The notes below the pieces were generated by a model that did not search any database, was not told where the DNA came from, and worked only from the letters and a program-made list of their open reading frames with translations. From Leucocoprinus leucothites (lineage: Eukaryota; Basidiomycota; Agaricomycetes; Agaricales; Agaricaceae), in contig JAACJO010000003.1 in assembly GCA_013368445.1 (NCBI GenBank), positions 1,116,001 to 1,180,000 on the forward strand: a stretch of 64,000 bases of DNA. The letters are read 5' to 3'. Below, in pieces: positions 57,211 to 64,000 of the stretch; the stretch's first letter is position 1, and each line of letters starts with the position of its first letter. The position numbers and the translations under genes were made by a program.

Positions 57211-59011
57211 TTTACCTACGCTTAATCTGGCCTGCTCTGGCATTTTAGAAATGAACTATTCCCCTTTGTATTTGTAGTATTCCTTCATCTGTATCTACAT
57301 ACAGTGTTATATCGATATCCGGTGTATTGTTTGCTGTGTTGTATTTATAAATTCAAACCCATTTGTTTTTGACTCTCGAAAGTTCGACCTTCTCACTGTC
57401 TGTTAGTATCCCCGTCTTTAGTATCTAACTTGGCATCTAACTTCATTCTGGTCGATCGCTGACGTCTGCGCCCCAGGAAAAACGACTCTTCCTGATGCCT
57501 GCGGGGGCGGAAACTACTAATTGCAAGTAGTTAATCCAATTTTGCCTCCCTAGTGCATGCGAATTTCGGGAGCTGTGAGATATTCTACAGAAGCTGGTAC
57601 TGATGTCGGTATTGGCGCCTTCAATGGAAAAGGATTGCGGTATGGGAAATAAAGATACAGTATCACCTGACTTTAAGGTTTGCAGCCACGAGGAAAGTTA
57701 GTTGGCTTCTAATAGACTTAGGCTAATGCTCATGCTGACTCTTGAGAGACTCTTTGACGTGTCGAAGATTCATTAAGTAAACGACTCATAGTTGACCTAT
57801 TATGACCTGTCTTCCAGCTGATCCGCAGCTGGCCGGTCAACGGATCATTTTCACTTGTTTGTCTCGCCCATTTCCAGAGACAAACAATCGAACTTTTGAA
57901 CAGCTTGTTCCGTCCATCTCAGATAACATTCGACGACGCTCGCAGCTGCCCTGCACATATATGCATATTCATTCCGCTTTCCTTGCCAATGTTACCGTCC
58001 ATCATCTACCTAGCTTCAACTTCAAATATTTGTAGCTCTCCGGGGTAGTCAAAGCTGGAATATCCAACCCCAACTGGCTGGCAGGGGTTGGTGTCATCTC
58101 CTATGACGTATACGGTGGCAGCTTGTATATGGAAAACTTTTAGGTGCATTAGAACCTGTCGTACAAGGTGGTCAATGAGTCCTGCCAACACTGAGTACTG
58201 ATGGGTGGTGTCTGACTAATGAAGAAGAAACGGTTCGCCGGCGATCGTGGCGGTAAGGTGTTTTTACTCGAGGCTATCCATCATGAAATGTTTAATTTTC
58301 AGCTAGGTGTTCAAATAGCATCACCGGTCTTTGGCGTTGAGCTTTGTTCATCTTGGGGGCCTCGGAGGGAAACAGGAATGATTTCATTTTGCCCCCTGAG
58401 CTCAACCATCAGATACCTGACAGAATCCCCTCCCGCGAGAATTTTAGCTCTATCCAGTCCACTGACGCTAATACCCTGATCCTTATCAGATTGTTTTCTG
58501 ACAGGAAAGGCGCAATTAGAGGTATGTTTTCTCTCAAGCACGGCTTGAATTTGAGGAAAACGCACTACGAGGAGCCTCCGCTAGATCTCGCTCAGTGAGA
58601 AAGTATCTTAGCATTTGCTCTTCATGCCTGCATAGTCTTCCGAATAGCAAGCACGCCTTTCTTCTCCTGGAGACTCGCGAGCCCGATCCTGTTTCTGGCG
58701 CCAGTGACTCATGACGGCGTCATGTTATGGTTCTAGGGTAGATGATATCAATGCCTCTCGGCGCATGTTGTTCTGAAACGATGGAGCAGTGCCTTGTCAT
58801 TTCCTGTTCTTCAACCTCCCACGCATTCCGCTTTGGCTATTTCGCCCTGAAATGTGGACTCAAGGCTAAATTAGGAGTAACATGCGGCCAGAGAGTGGTG
58901 ATTGTGCACCTCTTGTGTGGGCGTTAACGATGCATGAAGTGAAAGGGGCCTTATAAGCCGAGTAACGTCTCCATTAGCGGTCAACCCTATCTTGGGAATC
59001 TTTCTACCCTC
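57211..59011. other. Intergenic 1.8 kb, no gene recognised
   Basis: Several frames of 60-90 codons (57802-58035, 58219-58598) lack family similarity and splice support. Unresolved; may include decayed sequence. Confidence 0.4.
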
Positions 59012-61007
59012 ATGTCGATGCAACCTCGTCTACCCAGCATTCCAAGTATTCCGGACGATATTTCCGCACAGTGAGTGGAAGCTCGTTCACACTGATAGGT
59101 CACACTGACATTGGATTGTAGGATGCGCACAAACGTGAGTAGCGACTCATCTCTAATGCCAGGGAATGGATGGTACTTAACAACGGATGTGCAGTACATG
59201 GGCTTCGTCAGCTTTACGATATTGATCTGGGACCACATCGTTACCTTCTCTGACGAGGTAGGTAATGGTTTTCTCGATGGTATCTGCTGATATCAAGGAT
59301 GGGCTATCTGTAGGTCGAGTATGTATGGAAACGAAGGCTTGGGCCTGGTAAGCGCTCGTCTTCAGCCTTGTTTCCCGTCACTGAAGTTTAATCGTTAGTG
59401 ACATATCTGTTTCTACTGGTGAGGAATGAGACCAACCTTGCCGGTCCAGGAAACCGAGTCCTTTTTTTTTAGAATCGTTACTTGACGCCACTTGGTTTTA
59501 TCGTGAATCTACTTGGTAGGTTGTTACCTCCACAGCTTACAGCCACCTCGAGCTGACCCAAAATAAGCGTATCTCTCCCCGCTGTGGAGAGTCGATGAGG
59601 TAAGGCAGCATTGGAGTGAACCTTCATACTAGTTGGCTAACGAGGCTGTGCTCAGGTGTATGTTCAACATCCTCCGTAGCAAGATCCTTGTCTGTGAATT
59701 GATTTGTGGCCCTTGCAGGTGTGATAGATTCATTAGGTACGAGGGGGCTATGACAATGATTGGCATCACAATTGTGGGTAGGTCGAGCCCTCCTTATTCA
59801 GTCCAGAATGAGCCCTCATTGGATCGGCCGCAGAGATCATGATGTATTTGCGCGTTTATGTGCTCTATAGCTCGAAGCGCCTGCTCTTATGCGCAGTTGC
59901 ATTTCTTCTCCTATTCCAAATTGGAATGAATGGGTGGCTTCTGACCAAGGGGCAAGGTACGTGCCTGTTATAAAACCAGGCTCTTGGTCGATGATTGACA
60001 TCAAGCATCCTAAGCTGTGGAGCATAACCAAGGGTCTGATTTGAGAGGTGAACGAACAGTCTTGGATGTGGCTTAAGTCTTACGGATTAGCTAACTTATC
60101 CAGTAGGATGCACGATGATCTTTGATCCCACTATGTAAGTGACATCAATCCCTATACCACTAGACGATTTAATGAACTGATGGCGGTTGTTGCAGAAGCG
60201 GTTTGGCGTCGTCCTCGGCTTGGCTTCCGTTGTTGTATGAAACGGTCGTGTTCGCTCTCGTTGCCTACAAGACGGTTCCCTCGATCGGGATTAAGAGAGG
60301 CTCTTCTGTAAGCCATACAATGGCGAGGCTGTTTGAAGATGGGCTACTATACTACACGTGAGTGCCTTAGAGGATGGCAGGGCATGCTAATGACCGCGGA
60401 GATGGTAGGACTATTTTCTCGGTCACTCTTGTGCTGACGTTAATGATCGTCTTTGCGGAGCCCGGCACCAAAAACATCGTAGCCCAGTAAGTTTCACGAT
60501 TCTTTTACTGCCCCTGTGGCTCACTGGGTCTCCTATAGGCTAGAATTACTGTAAGTACCCCTCCCTACCTCTTGTTCTTTGATTTACCCCCTTCTCCCTC
60601 ATAGTCTGACGGTCAGTTCGACGATAGATGCTCATTTTCTCAGATAGTAAGGCTAAAAATCACTTGAACAGGTTGCAATGATGTCACGAATAACGCTAAA
60701 CTTGAAGAAATCGGCAGCAAAATTTGTTGTGATGGATCCTGATGAACAAGTGACCGCGCAGTTGAACCAGAATCTCGCTTTTAGCCGGAGTCTCTGTAGC
60801 TCCGCAAGATACCCGCCTCCTTCCATTCGTTCATATGCTCGTCGCGAGGTGCCATCATGTTACTACTCGGGCCCTCAAATCATCATCAATCGAAGTGTGG
60901 ACTGCATAATTAGTCCGCCGGATGCTGTTACCTCTCGGGACCCATATCTCCTTGGTGGAGAGAGGTCTACGGCGTATGAGCACTGGCAGTTGCGGTCCTG
61001 TCCGTGA
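59012..61007 (+). CDS. DUF6533-type multi-pass membrane protein, copy 3
   Basis: Same exon plan as copy 2: ATG 59012 (MSMQPRLPSIPSIPDD), the 13-nt microexon (59122-59134 region, reading MRTN), YMGFVSFTILIWDHIVTFSDE, VEYVWKRRLGP, TYLFLLNRYLTPLGFIVNLL, CDRFIRYEGAMTMIGITIV, MMYLRVYVLYSSKRLLLC and onwards, GLASSSAWLPLLYETVVFAL, RLFEDGLLYY, VTLVLTLMIVFAEPGTKNIV, then the tail MMSRITLNLKKS. It is more diverged than copies 1 and 2 are from each other, and looks intact. It is a plasma- or endomembrane protein of unknown function. Confidence 0.8.
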
Positions 61008-63152
61008 GGTCCTTCTGTGCGGTTAGGTTGTGTACTTGCACCAAGAGCTTCCTGCTACGTCTACATATGTACACCAGTGTATTTTAGTATCGAGGTCTTT
61101 ATGGCCGGGCTTTGAAACAAATGTATGTATTGCATGAGTGCGAAAGTTTTATCTGGACCTAGATTTGCGTGCGTATGAGTTGAATTTCACCAGCACTTGG
61201 TGGATCATCAACGCTTCTTGACAGCTACATTGGGCGTATTGTCCCATGACAGTTTCGAACGTCCATTTATAAATTTGAGGCTTCTACGAGAAAGTCAGTA
61301 TGAATTCCTCAGTCATTTCTCACCGAGGTGCTGATGAACGCACTACTATATAATAATTGCTTCTAGGAAGCACAAAATCGGTTGGTTACTAGGCGCTTCG
61401 AACTTATCGGAGGTTGAACTGCAAGATTTCCACTCGGTCGTCTCGGGGTTCTCTTCTCTTGGAAACGGCGATGCGCTCAAGCATGGTTTTAATTTCTTTA
61501 TGGGAACGTTGCACCAGAAAATGGCCTGAACCTATGTGTGTACTTGGAGGAGAGTCCCCAGGGTCGGTCAAGGCACCTTGAACAAGAGGTATTCGGGTTC
61601 TAACCGACTCGTTTGTTCTCCTGGCTAGGTGGCCAACGTAGTATGGATACTGTTATGATCTCCATTCTTCCGAAGATCAGACTCCGGAACTGGGCTCGGG
61701 CGAATGCGTTCCCTAAAGTTAGAAATCAGACTCAATCGGTCATAACTGGCCAAGAATCGGATCGAGGACCGGAAAAGAGCGCAAGCAAAGGAGGCCAGCG
61801 GGGAGATAAAGCTCATACAAGTCGAAGTGTGCCAAAGAGACTTAAGTCGGTGATTCACACGAATGAGGTCAAGATTCAAGTAAGACAATAGGATATTTCC
61901 CCTGGAATTAATAAATAGACTCGTTTCGAATTGTTTCGTCGTATGCCTAAAGATGCCTATTTTCGGCATCCGTAGGTTTGGATGCGGCAAGAGAAGAAGG
62001 TTATGATTTCGAGGGGAAGTGCGTTGAAGAACAATCACAGTGATCATCAGTGACGTTTTTCTGAAAGGTCCTCGGGTTATCCCAATCCAATACGATATTG
62101 GCAGCATCCCCGAAGGATCTGAAAGAGCTGCTGAGCTAAGTGGAAAGAACCTCGAGAAGAGCTTCTTCTTGGTCCTGATTGAACAATCTTCTTTGTCAAA
62201 CTTAATAACCCAGATGTTAGCGAGTGTCCTGATAAGCGTATTGGGCTAGACTGACGAGGGAGAGGGGGCAGCAGGTGTCAAAGAAAGGCGGGGCGAGATG
62301 AATGTGACCAAACTCAAGCCGACGTCATGGGCCTGATAATAGAGGGGCCGTCTACGCAGCACAGGGGAAGCACCCAGTGGATCACCTGGATCGGACAGAG
62401 ACAATCGAAGTAGTTCTGTGCACTGGCGAGGTACCAGACTTGACGCACACCTTGTATTTTCAGTAGGGGTATTGGTTTTAGCATGCTTGAGGGACTACGC
62501 AGCGTTCCCAAGAGCTTTTTATAATTTAGTATTACAGAATGGAACCTACGCGTTTAGCAGGACACGGCAATCAAGCATTGTTGGCGGCTACAGGCACTAG
62601 GCGGAGGGATCCGATGACGATGTGGGACTAATAAGTGGAGTGCGTCCAGTACCAAACATTTGATATGGGGTGCATTTCACATTATCTTCTGAAGGGTACA
62701 GGAGAGGAAAGCTAACGAGGACAGCCTAGGCGCCGACGCGGAGGTACTGCTTGCTAACAGTAATTATTAAGCCAGGCATTAGAGTCGTAGAATGGAACGT
62801 AAGGGTCTTAGGTGCATCCGCATCGCCATGCCCGACATGCATCGGACAAGCTAGGAGAGGTGGCAGAATATGGTGGTCTCTGTATGTGGAAGTATAGAGA
62901 AGGCTATTTGTGGATTGTTTGGGTTTGACGCCGAGAAAGTTTGTTGTCGCACGGTGGTAAGTTGGTTGTAACACATTGATGATTGTGGTCAGCGCCGGAC
63001 GCGACGCATTCTGAACCCAAAAGCGCGTTCCTATCTCCTTTCTCTCTTATACCAGGCCTCTTGTAGGCACTTCACCTCTCCCTTCTCCTCCATTCCCTTA
63101 TCCCCACCCCTCTCCGAGCTCCTGCGAGCATTCTGCAAACAAGCTGCACGCG
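61008..63152. other. Intergenic 2.1 kb, no gene recognised
   Basis: Open frames of 60-160 codons on both strands (for example 61613-61891 plus, 61625-62107 minus) overlap each other and show no motif or codon pattern I can support. The last 150 bp before 63153 are CT-rich, as in a promoter. Confidence 0.4.
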
Positions 63153-64000
63153 ATGCATTCTCGAGCAACATCAAGCTCAAATTCCAAGGCAAATCCGCCA
63201 AAAGCACTCAATGATTATGTTTGTGTTGTGGTATTGCAGCCTCATATATGCCACTCATGGTGCCGTTCTTCAGCAACTCGGCGATTCGCTTGGCAAGGGC
63301 GCCTTTGGTCAGGTCTTCCGTACGCATCATGACATACACCACCCAAACGCGTGAATAACGATGATGGAATACAGGTGCCTTGAACTGGGCGACAGGAGAG
63401 ACGGTTGCTGTGAAAGAGATCCAGTTGAGCAATATACCCAAAGCTGAACTTGGTGAGATCATGGTGTGTACGCTTTTTTGATTAATTGGACTTTCGTTGA
63501 TCGTGGCTGTTGCAAGTCCGAAATCGACCTGCTGAAGAACCTCAATGTGAGAACTGAATCGTCTTGCAGCAGCTGAATGAGTACGCTGAAACCTGGTAGC
63601 ATGAAAACATCGTCAAGTACAAAGGGTTCGTCAAGACGAGGGAGTATCTGTACATTATCCTAGAGTGCGCACCTTCCTTTACTCGGCCACTTTCGTTTCG
63701 TGGATAAAACCTTCGCTAGGTTCTGTGAGAACGGCTCCCTACATAACATCGTCAAGAAATTTGGCAAGTTTCCAGAGAATCTCGTTGCAGTATACATTTC
63801 GCAAGTTCTAGAAGGGTTGGTCTACCTCCATGACCAGGGTGTCATTCATCGCGATATCAAAGGTGCAAACATCTTGACTAACAAAGACGGTACCGTCAAG
63901 TTAGCCGATTTTGGAGTTGCTAGTAGTGTGAATGCAGGGGCAGCTAATGCCGCCGTAGTTGGGAGTCCCTATTGGAGTGAGTCTTCATGAAGCTTCTTTA
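63153..64000 (+). CDS. SepH/Cdc7-type septation kinase, 5' part (runs off the window)
   Basis: ATG at 63153 ([16 protein letters not shown]), then short exons reading [61 protein letters not shown], and from about 63719 [43 protein letters not shown] and VVGSPYW. This is the N-terminal kinase domain of the STE-type septation initiation network kinase (Cdc7 of fission yeast, SepH of Aspergillus), which acts at spindle poles to trigger septum formation. The window ends just inside an intron after SPYW, so the C-terminal part is missing. Confidence 0.93.

Noticed and set aside
61613..62107. Overlapping open frames on both strands
   Set aside because: Neither shows motifs, splice-supported extension or recognisable composition.

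Overview
The window is nuclear DNA of a filamentous basidiomycete, almost certainly an Agaricomycete (mushroom-forming fungus). The evidence is dense genes broken by many 48-77 nt GT-AG introns, NACHT-domain NTPases of the mushroom NLR-like type, DUF6533-type membrane proteins, a DUF3605 protein, and core eukaryotic genes (Aurora kinase, mitochondrial processing peptidase beta, GRR1-like F-box/LRR, auxilin-like J-protein, Qa-SNARE, SepH/Cdc7-type kinase). No prokaryotic operon, CRISPR array, rRNA or complete tRNA was seen. I assigned exon borders by hand from splice signals, paralogue comparison and reading-frame closure. For most multi-exon genes the summed exon lengths divide exactly by three.

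Layout. 0.4-9.6 kb: two paralogous NACHT genes (one with an in-frame stop) flank a divergent pair, a conserved protein of unknown function and a DUF3605 protein. 9.9-22 kb: an auxilin/Swa2-like gene, a second NACHT subfamily (one intact gene, one frameshifted gene, one fragment), an AIG2-like/gamma-glutamylcyclotransferase-like gene with a decayed copy, and a GRR1-like F-box gene. The order auxilin - NACHT - AIG2-like occurs twice around the F-box gene with reciprocal decay, so this is an old segmental duplication. 22.4-33.3 kb: a five-copy tandem array encoding secreted, 14-cysteine proteins, four of them with a C-terminal hydrophobic anchor-like tail after serine/glycine-rich sequence. Linkers (Gly-rich and/or Thr-rich) differ greatly between copies, and a conserved upstream box lies about 180 bp before each start. 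33.3-51.6 kb: a conserved housekeeping stretch with a CoA-transferase family III protein, MPP beta, a CCCH/RBR E3 ubiquitin ligase, a PQ-loop transporter, a small beta-trefoil-like protein, a GFA/Mss4-like zinc protein, Aurora kinase, a CE8 pectinesterase and a syntaxin. 52.4-61 kb: three tandem DUF6533-type membrane protein genes, the first a pseudogene. 63.1 kb to the end: the 5' part of a SepH/Cdc7-type septation kinase gene.

The regions most likely to hold something undescribed are the cysteine-rich surface-protein array, where the copies share a scaffold but diversify by low-complexity linker changes, and the NACHT/AIG2/auxilin duplication block. Both look like fast-evolving accessory sequence embedded in conserved genes. 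Functions for these two systems are inference; the structures are read directly from the sequence.
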